64,000 nt of DNA, taken from contig CAVUAU010000017.1 of assembly GCA_963739625.1 (NCBI GenBank), positions 62,001 through 126,000 on the forward strand, in the 5' to 3' direction. Positions within the stretch are counted from its first letter, which is position 1. The number at the start of each line of letters is the position of its first letter. Of this stretch, positions 45,254 to 54,817 are shown in pieces. This DNA is from Salinimicrobium sp963739625. GTDB lineage: Bacteria; Bacteroidota; Bacteroidia; Flavobacteriales; Flavobacteriaceae. The notes below the pieces were generated by a model. It worked only from the letters and a program-made list of their open reading frames with translations. It had not been told where the DNA came from and did not search any database. A program made the position numbers and the translations under genes.

Positions 45254-46025
45254 TTATTTGAGAGGATGGATTTCCTTTAATTTTTGGTTGACGTTAAACA
45301 ACTCCTCCTTAAGTAGCTCAATAGCGTCTTCAAGGGCTTTAATTTTGCTGTTGGACACCAGTTCCTCGTGCTGTGGAGTAAGTACATTAGTGATCTTGCC
45401 GCGAATGATCATTAGTTCATTGACATCTGCCATGGAGACCTTGTGCTCACCATCCTCAGAAGTCTGGGGATTATCACTTTTCAAGATAAGATAATCGGGG
45501 TTTGGATCGTGGTATAACCTTTTTACAAAGACATTATCTTTTGTAACCACAACCACTACCGAACCTTCCAGCACACTGTTCTTTTTTGACTGCGTCTGAC
45601 AAATGACAATATCACCCGGGTAGAACTGTGGGAAGCATACTTTTTCCCTCCACCTCAAACAGCTTTTGATTGTCTCCGCCGTTATAGCCGGGTATTTTAT
45701 ACCAATCAAGTTTATCCCGCATATCCTCCTTCTGGAAATGCTTAAGAAAACCCGCCTGGGCATCTACGCGTATAAGCGGCAGGAAACCGTTATCTGGTGA
45801 GATTTTCACCAGCAGAGTATTGCCGGTCAATATATAATCTGTCGTAACATCATAGATCTGACTCAGCTTTATGATATGATCTACAACAATTCCATTCTGG
45901 GAGTTTTCAATAAGAGAATAAGCAGCCTGTGAAATAAAAAGCTTTTCAGCAATATAAGACTGTGAAAACTTATGCTTCTTCCTCAATTCCTTAATCCTTT
46001 TCCCTATGGCAATCCTGTTCTTCAT
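45254..46025 (-). pseudogene. XRE-S24 LexA/CI-like repressor, single-base frameshift
   Basis: From ATG 46025: an XRE helix-turn-helix (KRIKELRKKHKFSQSYIAEK, residues about 8-65), a linker with the Ala-Gly cleavage site (VDAQAGFL), and the S24 nucleophile Ser in GKSMLPT. The frame then breaks; in the next frame the family continues FYPGDIVICQTQSKKNS, with the catalytic Lys in VFVKRLY, and ends with a coiled coil (KALEDAIELLKEELFNVNQK) at 45254. One extra base at 45626 accounts for it; corrected, the protein is about 256 aa. Such proteins repress mobile-element or damage-response genes and cleave themselves on RecA activation. The target is not obvious here. Confidence 0.8.
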
Positions 46026-46360
46026 GTATGGTCAATTTTCAATGTTATTCCAACTTCACCTACAAAGGTCGATCAATAAATTCAAAGAAACTTAGCCATA
46101 TAACTATTAATGATAAAATATGATTTGATACCTTAAATGATTCCTAAAATTCAGTTAAGTTTCACCTAAACTTTGGGAAAAATGAACTGCGCCCAAAAGA
46201 TGAAGAAACATGGAACCTGTAATTAAACCATTGGTCTTCCAAAAAATAAACGATTTTTACCGACAGATGAGTTTTAACACAGAAAAGAATGCTCATTAAC
46301 AAAATACCATGAATATTGGCCAATTTTCATAAAATCTGAAGAATAGAAAAGCAGATAAAA
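46026..46360. other. AT-rich spacer upstream of the repressor
   Basis: About 335 bases with no coding frame above 15 codons. It presumably contains the repressor's promoter and operator; the minus strand has TTGAAAATTGACC close to the start. No convincing palindrome was found. Confidence 0.5.
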
Positions 46361-46368
46361 ACAAAAAA

Positions 46369-46389
46369 CTCCCGAAAAATTCGGGAGTC
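46369..46389 (-). terminator. acnA terminator
   Basis: On the minus strand ACTCCCGAA-TTT-TTCGGGAGT is followed by TTTTTTG. It lies 26 bp after the acnA stop. Confidence 0.88.
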
Positions 46390-46414
46390 TTTTATTAAGA
46401 TAATGCAATGCTAT

Positions 46415-48682
46415 TTAAGCTGCGTTTTGCTTTTTAATAAGGTTCAACGCCGATCCTTCTTTATACCACTCAATTTGCGGCAGGTTGTAAGTGTGGTTAG
46501 CCATAATGGTATCTTTTGAACCATCGGCATGCACTACTTCTATAGTCAATTGTTTATCTGGCGCAAAATCCTCAAGATCGATAAAGTTGAAGGTATCGTC
46601 TTCCTGAATCAGTTCGTAGTCCTCTTCATTCGCGAAAGTAATACCCAACATTCCCTGCTTCTTAAGGTTTGTCTCGTGGATCCTGGCAAAAGATTTCACC
46701 AGCACCACCTTCACTCCAAGATGCCTTGGTTCCATAGCCGCATGCTCTCTTGAAGAACCTTCTCCATAGTTATGATCTCCCACAACTACTGTTGGAATAC
46801 CGGCAGCTTTGTACTCACGCTGCACATTAGGCACACCGTCGTATTCGCCGTTAAGCTGATTCTTAACAAAGTTTGTTTTCTTGTTGAACGCGTTTACTGC
46901 TCCAATGAGACAGTTGTTGGAAATATTGTCCAGGTGACCTCTAAAGCGCAACCATGGTCCTGCCATAGAAATATGATCTGTAGTACATTTTCCCCAGGCT
47001 TTGATCAACAATTTAGCACCCATAAGGTTCTTACCGTCCCAGGGCTTGAAAGGTGTAAGCAATTGAAGTCTTTCAGAATTTGGGTTAACCTTCACCTCTA
47101 CTGAAGCTCCATCTTCTGTTGGTGCAAGATATCCCGGGTCTTCAACATCAAATCCTTTTGGCGGAAGCTCAATTCCCGTTGGTTCATCCAGCTTCACATA
47201 TTCTCCGTCTTCATTCAAAAGCTTGTCGGTAGTTGGATCGAAATCCAGTCTTCCGGAAATTGCAATCGCAGCAACCATTTCAGGAGAACCTACAAACGCG
47301 TGAGTGTTAGGATTTCCGTCGGCTCTTTTCGAGAAGTTTCGGTTAAAAGAGTGAACAATAGTATTCTTTTCTTCCCCTTTACGGTCACTTCTGTCCCACT
47401 GGCCTATACACGGTCCACAGGCATTAGTAAAAATGGTCGCGTCAAGATCTTCGAAGATTTGAAGTAAACCGTCTCTTTCCGCAGTAAAACGAATGGTCTC
47501 AGATCCCGGGTTGATACCGAAATCAGATTTTGCTTTTACTTTTTTATCTACCGCCTGCTTCGCGATAGAAGCCGCACGGGTAAGATCTTCATATGAAGAG
47601 TTGGTACAGGATCCAATTAATCCCCAATCAACATTGATTGGCCAGTCATTCTCTCTGGCCTTTTTACCCATTTCTGAAATTGGCGTAGCCAAATCTGGTG
47701 TAAAAGGCCCGTTAAGGTGAGGCTTAAGCTCAGAAAGGTTGATCTCGATCACCTCATCAAAATATTGTTCAGGGTTTGCATAAACCTCATCGTCACCGGT
47801 AAGGTGCTCCTTCACTTCATTGGCAGCATCTGCCACATCTGCACGGTTGGTAGCACGCAGGTAGCGCTCCATAGACTCATCATACCCAAAAGTAGAAGTA
47901 GTCGCACCAACTTCGGCACCCATGTTACAAATAGTACCTTTTCCGGTAGCAGACATTGATCTCGCGCCTTCCCCGAAATATTCTATAATAGCTCCCGTTC
48001 CACCTTTTACAGTAAGAATTCCTGCTACTTTTAAGATCACATCTTTTGGAGCAGTCCAACCAGAAAGTTTTCCGGTAAGTTTAACTCCTATTAATTTTGG
48101 CATTTTCAGCTCCCATGGCATTCCGGCCATTACATCAACCGCATCTGCACCACCAACACCAATAGCCACCATTCCAAGTCCGCCGGCGTTTACGGTGTGA
48201 GAATCGGTTCCAATCATCATTCCTCCAGGGAAAGCGTAATTCTCCAGTACAACCTGGTGAATAATTCCCGCGCCCGGTTTCCAGAATCCAATGCCGTACT
48301 TATTTGACACAGATTCAAGAAAATCAAAAACCTCATCACTTGATTTTTTAGCGCTCGGCAAATCGAATTGCGCACCAAGCTTCGCCTGAATAAGGTGGTC
48401 ACAATGCACCGTTGTTGGCACAGCAACATTCTTTTTCCCCGCCTGCATGAACTGCAGCAAAGCCATTTGAGCAGTCGCGTCCTGGCAGGCAATCCTGTCT
48501 GGCGCAAACTCCACATAGTCTTTCCCCCTGGTGAATTTTTGTTTGGGAGTCCCATCTGAAAGGTGAGAGTAAAGGATCTTTTCTGAAAGTGTCAAAGGTT
48601 TTCCAACCGCCTCACGAGCAGCATTCACCCGTTCTGACATTTGGCTGTAAACCTTTCTGATCATATCGATATCGTAAGCCAT
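46415..48682 (-). CDS. acnA: Aconitate hydratase
   Basis: A 755-aa aconitase of the mitochondrial-like type usual in Bacteroidota. The [4Fe-4S] cysteines are in GSCTNSSYEDL and NACGPCIGQW; substrate residues are in IGTDSHTVNAGGLGM and GDHNYGEGSSREHAAMEPRH. It isomerises citrate to isocitrate in the TCA cycle. A TAATTTTG -7 element lies at 48721-48714. It is a single gene with its own terminator. Confidence 0.97.
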   Translation of the reverse strand: MAYDIDMIRKVYSQMSERVNAAREAVGKPLTLSEKILYSHLSDGTPKQKFTRGKDYVEFAPDRIACQDATAQMALLQFMQAGKKNVAVPTTVHCDHLIQAKLGAQFDLPSAKKSSDEVFDFLESVSNKYGIGFWKPGAGIIHQVVLENYAFPGGMMIGTDSHTVNAGGLGMVAIGVGGADAVDVMAGMPWELKMPKLIGVKLTGKLSGWTAPKDVILKVAGILTVKGGTGAIIEYFGEGARSMSATGKGTICNMGAEVGATTSTFGYDESMERYLRATNRADVADAANEVKEHLTGDDEVYANPEQYFDEVIEINLSELKPHLNGPFTPDLATPISEMGKKARENDWPINVDWGLIGSCTNSSYEDLTRAASIAKQAVDKKVKAKSDFGINPGSETIRFTAERDGLLQIFEDLDATIFTNACGPCIGQWDRSDRKGEEKNTIVHSFNRNFSKRADGNPNTHAFVGSPEMVAAIAISGRLDFDPTTDKLLNEDGEYVKLDEPTGIELPPKGFDVEDPGYLAPTEDGASVEVKVNPNSERLQLLTPFKPWDGKNLMGAKLLIKAWGKCTTDHISMAGPWLRFRGHLDNISNNCLIGAVNAFNKKTNFVKNQLNGEYDGVPNVQREYKAAGIPTVVVGDHNYGEGSSREHAAMEPRHLGVKVVLVKSFARIHETNLKKQGMLGITFANEEDYELIQEDDTFNFIDLEDFAPDKQLTIEVVHADGSKDTIMANHTYNLPQIEWYKEGSALNLIKKQNAA

Positions 48683-48713
48683 ATTCTATAAGTTTTTTAT
48701 TCTGAAAGTCCTG

Positions 48714-48721
48714 CAAAATTA
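48714..48721 (-). promoter_or_regulatory. -7 element of the acnA promoter
   Basis: TAATTTTG on the minus strand fits TAnnTTTG and lies 32 bp before the acnA ATG. The -33 element is not clear. Confidence 0.5.
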
Positions 48722-48871
48722 CAAAATATCCACTGGAATTAAAAGTTCTAACTAAACCTGAAAATAAAATGCATATTTTTTAACAATTCCCAATAAATTT
48801 AATTGAAAATTAACTACAACGCATATTTTGATCTTCAGAATAAGAAATTGGTAATTTGAACTGAAAAATTC

Positions 48872-48988
48872 ATGAGATGTGAAAAAATATTTTTTCTCCT
48901 ACCACTTCTTTTTCTGAAGCAGGAAGGAAAAATAATCGCTTCAGCTTCAAAAAAAGCAGAAGAACAAGATGTGTTGGAAAAAAGTTGA
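48872..48988 (+). CDS. Possible 38-aa exported peptide
   Basis: ATG 48872 to TGA 48988 encodes MRCEKIFFLLPLLFLKQEG then a Lys/Ala/Glu tail. The start looks like a short signal or membrane segment. It lies alone in the acnA-moxR spacer, with no clear promoter, and is the only candidate gene in 48722-49005. Low confidence. Confidence 0.25.
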   Translation: MRCEKIFFLLPLLFLKQEGKIIASASKKAEEQDVLEKS

Positions 48989-49002
48989 AAAAGATAAAAT
49001 AG

Positions 49003-49030
49003 CCAAAAAGGCCTTTTCGGGCCCTCTTTA
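49003..49030 (-). terminator. Terminator after the second moxR gene
   Basis: On the minus strand AAAGAGGGCC-CGAAAA-GGCCTTTTT forms a stem with GU pairs and ends in T. It begins at the last codons of the moxR gene. Confidence 0.65.
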
Positions 49031-49981
49031 AAAAAGGCTTTTTATGATGCTCTCTTCAGAAATACCCTCGGCCTCTGCCTTGTAATTTTTGATCACCCTG
49101 TGCCGCAAAATTCCGAAGGCAACCGCCCGTACATCTTCAATATCGGGGGAATATTTACCATGAACGGCAGCATGGGCTTTGGCTCCTAAAATAAGATTTT
49201 GAGAAGCCCTTGGGCCGGCACCCCAATCTACAAATTCCTTGACCAAATCTGTTGCCCTGTCCCCTGCAGGTCTTGTTTTGCCCACGAGGTCAACAGCATA
49301 CTCCACTACATTATCTGCAACGGGAATCCTCCTGATGAGGTGCTGAAAATCTACAATTTCACGGGCCGTAAAAAGGGGATTTATGTTCACCTCCTCATCT
49401 GATGTCGTACTTTTCACAACCTCTATCTCTTCCTCGAAAGATGGATAATCGAGCTTAATGGCAAACATGAACCTGTCAAGCTGCGCCTCGGGCAGGGGAT
49501 ATGTTCCCTCCTGCTCTATTGGGTTTTGCGTCGCAAGCACAAAATAAGGCAGATCAAGCTTGTAATGTTGTCCTGCAACGGTGACAGCCCTTTCCTGCAT
49601 AGCCTCAAGCAGTGCCGCCTGTGTTTTAGGAGGCGTCCTGTTGATCTCATCGGCAAGGATAATGTTTCCAAAAACGGGGCCTTTGATGAACTTGAACTGC
49701 CGGTTCTCATCAAGAATCTCAGATCCAAGGATGTCGCTGGGCATAAGATCGGGCGTAAATTGTATCCTTTTAAAGTTTAGCCCCAGCGCCTGGGCAATGG
49801 TGTTGACCATAAGAGTCTTTGCCAGCCCGGGAACCCCTATTAAAAGAGAATGTCCTCCAGAAAAAACGGAAAGCAATATCTGGTTCACAACCTCCTGCTG
49901 CCCAACAATGCGCCTGGAGATCTCCTTTTGCAATTGCTGGTGCCGAATGACCAGGTTCTTTACCGCTTCAACGTCAGACAT
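49028..49981 (-). CDS. MoxR family AAA+ ATPase (second paralogue)
   Basis: A 317-aa AAA+ ATPase; Walker A GVPGLAKT at 49-56, Walker B NIILADEINRTPPKTQ, sensor 1 in VLATQNPIEQEGTYPLPEAQ, C-terminal GAGPRASQNLILGAKA. It is more compact than the first MoxR at 5398. Unlike that one it follows two periplasmic folding-factor genes (7 bp after the SurA-like gene) and has no DUF58 or VWA gene directly downstream. In other flavobacteria this MoxR precedes DUF58/VWA genes, so the partner here may lie elsewhere. Confidence 0.95.
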   Translation of the reverse strand: MSDVEAVKNLVIRHQQLQKEISRRIVGQQEVVNQILLSVFSGGHSLLIGVPGLAKTLMVNTIAQALGLNFKRIQFTPDLMPSDILGSEILDENRQFKFIKGPVFGNIILADEINRTPPKTQAALLEAMQERAVTVAGQHYKLDLPYFVLATQNPIEQEGTYPLPEAQLDRFMFAIKLDYPSFEEEIEVVKSTTSDEEVNINPLFTAREIVDFQHLIRRIPVADNVVEYAVDLVGKTRPAGDRATDLVKEFVDWGAGPRASQNLILGAKAHAAVHGKYSPDIEDVRAVAFGILRHRVIKNYKAEAEGISEESIIKSLF

Positions 49982-49988
49982 ACTTTTT

Positions 49989-51422
49989 TTACTGTTTTAG
50001 CCAGTTACTTGAGAACTCACAATTTCTGAATTTGCCGTTCACTTTAATATAAGTCTCTGCAATTTTCTCTTTTTGCCACTTCTCAATCGCCTTCAATTGC
50101 TTGTCACGCAATGCGAGCTCTTTGATCTTATTGAAATCCTGGGCGTAATTTGCCTTATGTTCGGGATACCTGTTGGTCACGGTAATAATCTTGTAAAACG
50201 GTCTTCCGGTGTTATCCTGGTCTGTAAGCACCTGTGATACTTCACCTTTTTTAAGATTTACCACCTGCTCATAAAGAAGAGGATCAACTTTGGTCAATTC
50301 AAAACGTGTATCACCGGTAGTTGGGTTTACCAATTGTCCTCCCCCTTCACGGGTTTCTTCTTCATCTGAAACTTCTTTGGCTGCTTCAGCAAAAGTGAGT
50401 TCACCATTGGCGATCTTCTCACGCACATTGCTTATTTCCTGCCATGCTGCCTCTTTGGTTTCTTCAGTAACATCGGGGATCAAAAGAATATGTCTTACAT
50501 CTACCTGCTGACCTCTAATCTTATCAACAGTTAAAATATGAAATCCAAATACAGTTTCAAACGGCTGACTAACCTCTCCTTCCTGCAGGCTGAAAGCTGC
50601 ATCTTTAAATTCTTTTACAAAAGGGTCTTTTCGTGACAGTGAAATTTTCCCTCCGGAAGATTTTGAACTTGGATCTTGCGAATAAAGGACAGCTTTAGTA
50701 TTAAAACTTGCACCATTCTCCACGATATCTTCTCTCATCTCCTTGAGCCTGTTGATGATTTCGTCTTTCTCTTCCTGCGGAATTTCAGGTTTTACGACAA
50801 TTTGAGCGAGTTCTACTTCATCTCCAAAAACAGGACGTTCATCTTCGGGAATGCTGGTGAAGAATTCACGAACTTCCTCGGGCGTTACCTCTACCTCATC
50901 AACAATCTTCTGCTGCATTTTGGCAGCCAACTGGTTTTGTTTATTGATCTCGAAAAGCTCTGAACGAAATTCGGCTTCATTATCTTTCTTGTAGAAGGCA
51001 AGAACTTTTTCCATAGAACCCAGCTCCTGTGACATATATGCCAGTTGCTGGTCAACCGTAGCATTTACCTCGGCATCGTTTACCACGAGGCTGTCCTGGA
51101 TAGCATGGTGTGCGTAAAGTTTGTTCTCCATCAACCTGCCCGCAAGCATACAGGGAGTAACATCTTTTATTGAGGCACCCTGACTTTGCATTTCAAGATA
51201 CATTTTATCAATGTCACTTTCCAGCACCACATAATTTCCCACCACGGCGGCCACCCCATCAACTTTAAATCTTTCTGAAGTTTTTACGGTGTCTTTTACG
51301 GGCTGCACCTCTGCAATGGCAGTACTGTCGGTCACCACCACTTCCTGGGCATGAAGAATTCCTGCAGCTGCAGTAAACAGCAGAAGCGCTGCAGAATTAA
51401 TTATAGATTTCAAACTTGTCAT
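49989..51422 (-). CDS. surA: SurA-like periplasmic chaperone/peptidyl-prolyl isomerase
   Basis: A 477-aa protein with a signal peptide (MTSLKSIINSAALLLFTAAA, cut after HAQ), a SurA N-terminal helical domain (VAAVVGNYVVLESDIDKMYL) and two parvulin-type domains: a degenerate one around residues 180-290 and a second with VDVRHILLIPDVTEETKEAA, GGGQLVNPTTGDTRF. It assists outer-membrane protein folding. An in-frame start 12 bp upstream (51434) is possible; both overlap the end of the previous gene. Confidence 0.9.
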   Translation of the reverse strand: MTSLKSIINSAALLLFTAAAGILHAQEVVVTDSTAIAEVQPVKDTVKTSERFKVDGVAAVVGNYVVLESDIDKMYLEMQSQGASIKDVTPCMLAGRLMENKLYAHHAIQDSLVVNDAEVNATVDQQLAYMSQELGSMEKVLAFYKKDNEAEFRSELFEINKQNQLAAKMQQKIVDEVEVTPEEVREFFTSIPEDERPVFGDEVELAQIVVKPEIPQEEKDEIINRLKEMREDIVENGASFNTKAVLYSQDPSSKSSGGKISLSRKDPFVKEFKDAAFSLQEGEVSQPFETVFGFHILTVDKIRGQQVDVRHILLIPDVTEETKEAAWQEISNVREKIANGELTFAEAAKEVSDEEETREGGGQLVNPTTGDTRFELTKVDPLLYEQVVNLKKGEVSQVLTDQDNTGRPFYKIITVTNRYPEHKANYAQDFNKIKELALRDKQLKAIEKWQKEKIAETYIKVNGKFRNCEFSSNWLKQ

Positions 51423-52257
51423 TTTTAATTGCATCTTGAGTAATGTCTTTTTCTAATTTTTTAATGAGCTCCAATTTTCTCTTGTTGAGCAGGATCTGTT
51501 TTACGCCCGGCAAAGAATATTCCAGAGGAGCCTGTTCACCACGTAATTTTACGTCTTCAACAGAAATCAAATATACTCCTAATGAATCTTCAAGCTGCAT
51601 AAAATTCTTGTTTTTTAAGAATTCAGGCTTATCTTCAGGGGTTAACGGTCTTATTCTGTCATAGACCTGTTTGGTCTTTACCCAAACCGAATCGTTCAAA
51701 GAATAGGAGTTGAACTGTATGGCCATTTCCAGTAAAGCCTGTTTATCCTCTTCATCAAAGCGTCTAAACAAAGTTTTTATCTTCTCAAAATTGGAATTCT
51801 CACGTGACAGGTTAATGTACCGCAGCTTCACAAGATCTTCGTTTAACAGGAAATTCTCTCCGTTTTCTTCGTAATAAGCTTCTGCAGCTTCTCTGCTAAT
51901 CGCGGTATCCAGCTCCCTTGCCACAATAACATCTGTGTAAGCCTTGGCATACAACTCATTTTGATAATTCTTCACAAGCCGGTCCAGCTCCTGCTGTTGA
52001 GTCTCGCTTAAATTTACTTTGGCACGGTCAATAAGTAACTTCTGTGTAGCCCAGCGCTTGATATAGTTTGAAACGAGCAGGGCACTGTCTTCGGGGGAAG
52101 TATTCTCAGAGATTAAAGAAGTTACATCTTCTTCGTAGAGATAGGAGTCATTTACCCTGGCTATTGTTTTCTTTTCTTCAGGCTGCTGCATAAAGTTACA
52201 GCCGGTTAGCAGAATCAATAGAAGAGATGCTACGATTATTCCTTTACTTTGTGTCAA
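51397..52257 (-). CDS. SurA-N-like/PPIase lipoprotein
   Basis: A 286-aa lipoprotein starting at TTG 52257 (MTQSKGIIVASLLLILLTGC, Cys20). The TTG at 52278 is ruled out because it overlaps the -7 element at 52283-52276. The body is helical, with a SurA-N-like start (TIARVNDSYLYEEDVTSLIS) and a parvulin-related middle that lacks clear active-site residues. It overlaps surA by 26 bp, so the two probably act together on periplasmic proteins. Confidence 0.82.
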   Translation of the reverse strand: MTQSKGIIVASLLLILLTGCNFMQQPEEKKTIARVNDSYLYEEDVTSLISENTSPEDSALLVSNYIKRWATQKLLIDRAKVNLSETQQQELDRLVKNYQNELYAKAYTDVIVARELDTAISREAAEAYYEENGENFLLNEDLVKLRYINLSRENSNFEKIKTLFRRFDEEDKQALLEMAIQFNSYSLNDSVWVKTKQVYDRIRPLTPEDKPEFLKNKNFMQLEDSLGVYLISVEDVKLRGEQAPLEYSLPGVKQILLNKRKLELIKKLEKDITQDAIKNDKFEIYN

Positions 52258-52275
52258 ATTTCCTTTTTCTAAAGG

Positions 52276-52283
52276 CAAAAATA
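52276..52283 (-). promoter_or_regulatory. -7 element of the SurA-like/MoxR operon
   Basis: TATTTTTG on the minus strand, a full match to TAnnTTTG. It predicts transcription start near 52269 and decides the start codon of the lipoprotein gene. Confidence 0.6.
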
Positions 52284-52402
52284 TAAATTATGCCAGTTTT
52301 AACAACTGATTCATTAAACGAAGCATCACAAAAAAAAGTATAATCTAAAAAAGGCTTTAAAAAGAGCATTTTTGAAAAGGAATATTCCGAAGAAAATACA
52401 AA

Positions 52403-52657
52403 ATGGAAAACCAACAAGAAGAACGAAAAATCAAGCTTATCTGGGAATTTCGTGGACCTCATGCTGTTCGCACTGCAGAGCATCATGCCCTGCACCTGGG
52501 AGAGTACATCAAAAACCATGACCTTAGCCTTGATATCACCGGGGTGGAGCATATTTCTGCAAACTTTAGCCTGGCCTATATGGTGATACATGAAGGGGAG
52601 CTGCAAAAGACAAGACAGGCGCTAAAACCACATCGCGGACAGGTATACGAGGATTAA
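52403..52657 (+). CDS. Conserved flavobacterial hypothetical protein
   Basis: An 84-aa soluble protein (MENQQEERKIKLIWEFRGPH, AEHHALHLGEYIKNH, VEHISANFSLAYMVIHE). It is His-rich with a compact alpha/beta look. Small proteins of this kind recur next to ompH/skp or surA in Flavobacteriaceae. I know no function. Its stop is 76 bp before ompH. Confidence 0.7.
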   Translation: MENQQEERKIKLIWEFRGPHAVRTAEHHALHLGEYIKNHDLSLDITGVEHISANFSLAYMVIHEGELQKTRQALKPHRGQVYED

Positions 52658-52704
52658 AATTCAATTTTTGGTACCTGTAGCAGCCTGAAATCCATTGGCT
52701 CTGC

Positions 52705-52712
52705 TATATTTG
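52705..52712 (+). promoter_or_regulatory. -7 element upstream of the OmpH gene
   Basis: TATATTTG, perfect match, 21 bp before the start codon; the -33 region is not well matched. Confidence 0.5.
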
Positions 52713-52733
52713 TGAAAAACAAATACATTTTTC

Positions 52734-53243
52734 ATGAAAAAAATTTTAGTAGTACTCATTCTTGCGCTTTTGAGCTTTTCAATGAACGCCCAGACCAAAG
52801 TTGGAACCATTGACGCCGATTATATTCTTTCACAACTTCCCGAAATGACCGGGGTCAATGAGCAGTTACAGGCTTACGGGCAGGAAATGAGGAACGACTT
52901 TGACAGTACGGTAACGAGATACCAGGATCTGGTGAAGGTTTACCAGGAAAAACAAAGCGAATATTCAGAAACCGAGAAGAAGCAGAAAGAAGAAGAGATC
53001 ATCAATCTCGAAAGTGGTTTAAAAGGCTTTAATCAAAAGCTGCCCTTGATGATACAAATGAGGAGAAATGAGCTGACAAAGCCGCTTTTTAAAAAGATCA
53101 ACGAGGCAATGCTCAAGGTTATCGAAAAAGAGGGTTTTACGCATATCCTTCACGCGGGTGGAAATAATCTTGCCTTTGCTGCTGAACAATATGACATCAC
53201 AGACAAGGTGCTGAAAGAATTGGGCATCACTCCAAAGGAATAA
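52734..53243 (+). CDS. OmpH/Skp family periplasmic chaperone
   Basis: A 169-aa protein with a signal peptide (MKKILVVLILALLSFSMNAQ), the typical mature start VGTIDADYILSQLPEM, a long charged coiled coil (residues about 45-110, rich in Glu, Gln and Lys) and the C-terminal strand region (LKVIEKEGFTHILHAGGNN). It holds unfolded outer-membrane proteins as a trimer in the periplasm. Confidence 0.92.
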   Translation: MKKILVVLILALLSFSMNAQTKVGTIDADYILSQLPEMTGVNEQLQAYGQEMRNDFDSTVTRYQDLVKVYQEKQSEYSETEKKQKEEEIINLESGLKGFNQKLPLMIQMRRNELTKPLFKKINEAMLKVIEKEGFTHILHAGGNNLAFAAEQYDITDKVLKELGITPKE

Positions 53244-53261
53244 GCTTTCAAAAAAGGCAAA

Positions 53262-53300
53262 AAGAAAAGGCTTTATCTCGAGATAAAGCCTTTTCTTTTT
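53262..53300. terminator. Bidirectional terminator between ompH and guaB
   Basis: AAAGAAAAGGCTTTATCTCG and its complement AGATAAAGCCTTTTCTTTTT form a stem of about 18 bp with A and T tails at opposite ends, ending both converging genes. Confidence 0.9.
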
Positions 53301-53313
53301 AGTACCTCCTAAA

Positions 53314-54786
53314 CTACCTGCTGTAGTTTGGCGATTCTTTGGTGATCGTTACATTGTGCGGATGACTTTCATGGATACCCGAAGATGTGATCTTCACAAA
53401 CTTCGCGCTTTCCTTCAAAGTGTCGATATCTTTTGCGCCGCAGTAGCCCATCCCTGCTCTAAGACCACCTACAAATTGATGGATACTTTCGTAGAGGTCG
53501 CCCTTGTAAGGTACACGGCCCACAATGCCTTCGGGAACCAGTTTTTTAATGTCGTCTTCCACGTCCTGGAAATATCTGTCTTTTGAGCCCTGTTTCATAG
53601 CTTCTACAGAACCCATTCCGCGGTAAGATTTGAACTTTCTTCCTTCGTAGATAATGGTCTCACCCGGTGATTCTTTTGTTCCAGCAAGAAGTGAACCCAG
53701 CATCACACAGTCGGCGCCGGCTGCAATAGCCTTGGGAATATCGCCGGTATACCTGATTCCGCCGTCGGCAATCACAGGCACACCACTTCCTTTTATGGCT
53801 GCAGCAACTTCCAGCACTGCCGAAAATTGTGGAAATCCTACTCCCGCCACAACTCTCGTGGTGCAAATAGAACCGGGTCCTATCCCTACCTTGACTGCAT
53901 CTGCTCCTGCCTCAACAAGATATTTTGCAGCTTCGGCAGTAGCAATATTTCCTACCACCACTTCCAGATCAGGAAACTTTTTCTTTACGTTTTGTAATAC
54001 CGTCACCACTCCCTTTGTATGGCCGTGGGCAGTATCAATTACGATAGCGTCAACACCTGCATTTACAAGAGCTTCAGCCCTTTCGACGGCATCCCCGGTA
54101 ACACCTATGGCAGCTGCAACGCGCAGCCTTCCGAAGGTGTCTTTATTTGCTATGGGTTTTTGAGTAAGTTTGGTAATATCCCTAAAGGTGATCAAGCCAA
54201 CCAGTTTATCTTCAGCATTTACAACCGGCAGCTTCTCGATCTTATTTTCCTGAAGAATTCCTTCAGCTTCATCAAGAGAAGTACCTTCGGCCACGGTCAC
54301 AAGATTTTCTGAGGTCATCACTTCAGAAATTGGCCTGTCATTGTTCTTCTCAAACCTCAGGTCACGGTTGGTCACAATTCCAAGCAGCTTTCCGTTGTCG
54401 TCAACAATAGGAATTCCGCCTATGGAATGTTCCCGCATATTTTCCTTCGCATCACGAACTTTAGCCGAAATTGGCAAAGTAACGGGGTCAATGATCATTC
54501 CGCTTTCTGCACGCTTCACTTTACTCACCTTGAGCGCCTGTTCTTCGGCGGTCATATTCTTGTGAAGCACTCCTATTCCACCTTCCCTTGCTATGGCAAT
54601 GGCCATACGGGACTCGGTAACTGTATCCATGGCTGCGGAAACAATTGGTACATTAAGCGTGATATTGCGGGTGAATTTTGAGCGGATGCTGACTTCGCGG
54701 GGAAGGATCTCTGAAAAAGCTGGGACTAATAGTACGTCGTCGTAAGTGAGACCTTCACCAAGAATCCTGGAGTTGTGTGCAATCAT
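53314..54786 (-). CDS. guaB: IMP dehydrogenase
   Basis: A 490-aa TIM barrel with two CBS domains inserted (about residues 95-210, IGGIPIVDDNGKLLGIVTNR and EKLPVVNAEDKLVGLITFRD). The catalytic Cys lies in GPGSICTTR, the flap in SKDRYFQ, and GPGSICTTRVVAGVGFPQFS is the IMPDH signature. It makes XMP from IMP for guanine synthesis. A TATATTTG -7 element lies at 54817-54810. Confidence 0.98.
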   Translation of the reverse strand: MIAHNSRILGEGLTYDDVLLVPAFSEILPREVSIRSKFTRNITLNVPIVSAAMDTVTESRMAIAIAREGGIGVLHKNMTAEEQALKVSKVKRAESGMIIDPVTLPISAKVRDAKENMREHSIGGIPIVDDNGKLLGIVTNRDLRFEKNNDRPISEVMTSENLVTVAEGTSLDEAEGILQENKIEKLPVVNAEDKLVGLITFRDITKLTQKPIANKDTFGRLRVAAAIGVTGDAVERAEALVNAGVDAIVIDTAHGHTKGVVTVLQNVKKKFPDLEVVVGNIATAEAAKYLVEAGADAVKVGIGPGSICTTRVVAGVGFPQFSAVLEVAAAIKGSGVPVIADGGIRYTGDIPKAIAAGADCVMLGSLLAGTKESPGETIIYEGRKFKSYRGMGSVEAMKQGSKDRYFQDVEDDIKKLVPEGIVGRVPYKGDLYESIHQFVGGLRAGMGYCGAKDIDTLKESAKFVKITSSGIHESHPHNVTITKESPNYSR

Positions 54787-54809
54787 GGCAATTAAGATTT
54801 AATTGCGTG

Positions 54810-54817
54810 CAAATATA
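54810..54817 (-). promoter_or_regulatory. -7 element of the guaB promoter
   Basis: TATATTTG on the minus strand, a full match, 23 bp before the guaB ATG. Confidence 0.55.

Noticed and set aside
44361..46025. Complete prophage or integrative element at tRNA-Leu
   Set aside because: Only one repressor and one unknown gene are present, with no integrase, structural genes or second att copy of tRNA-Leu.
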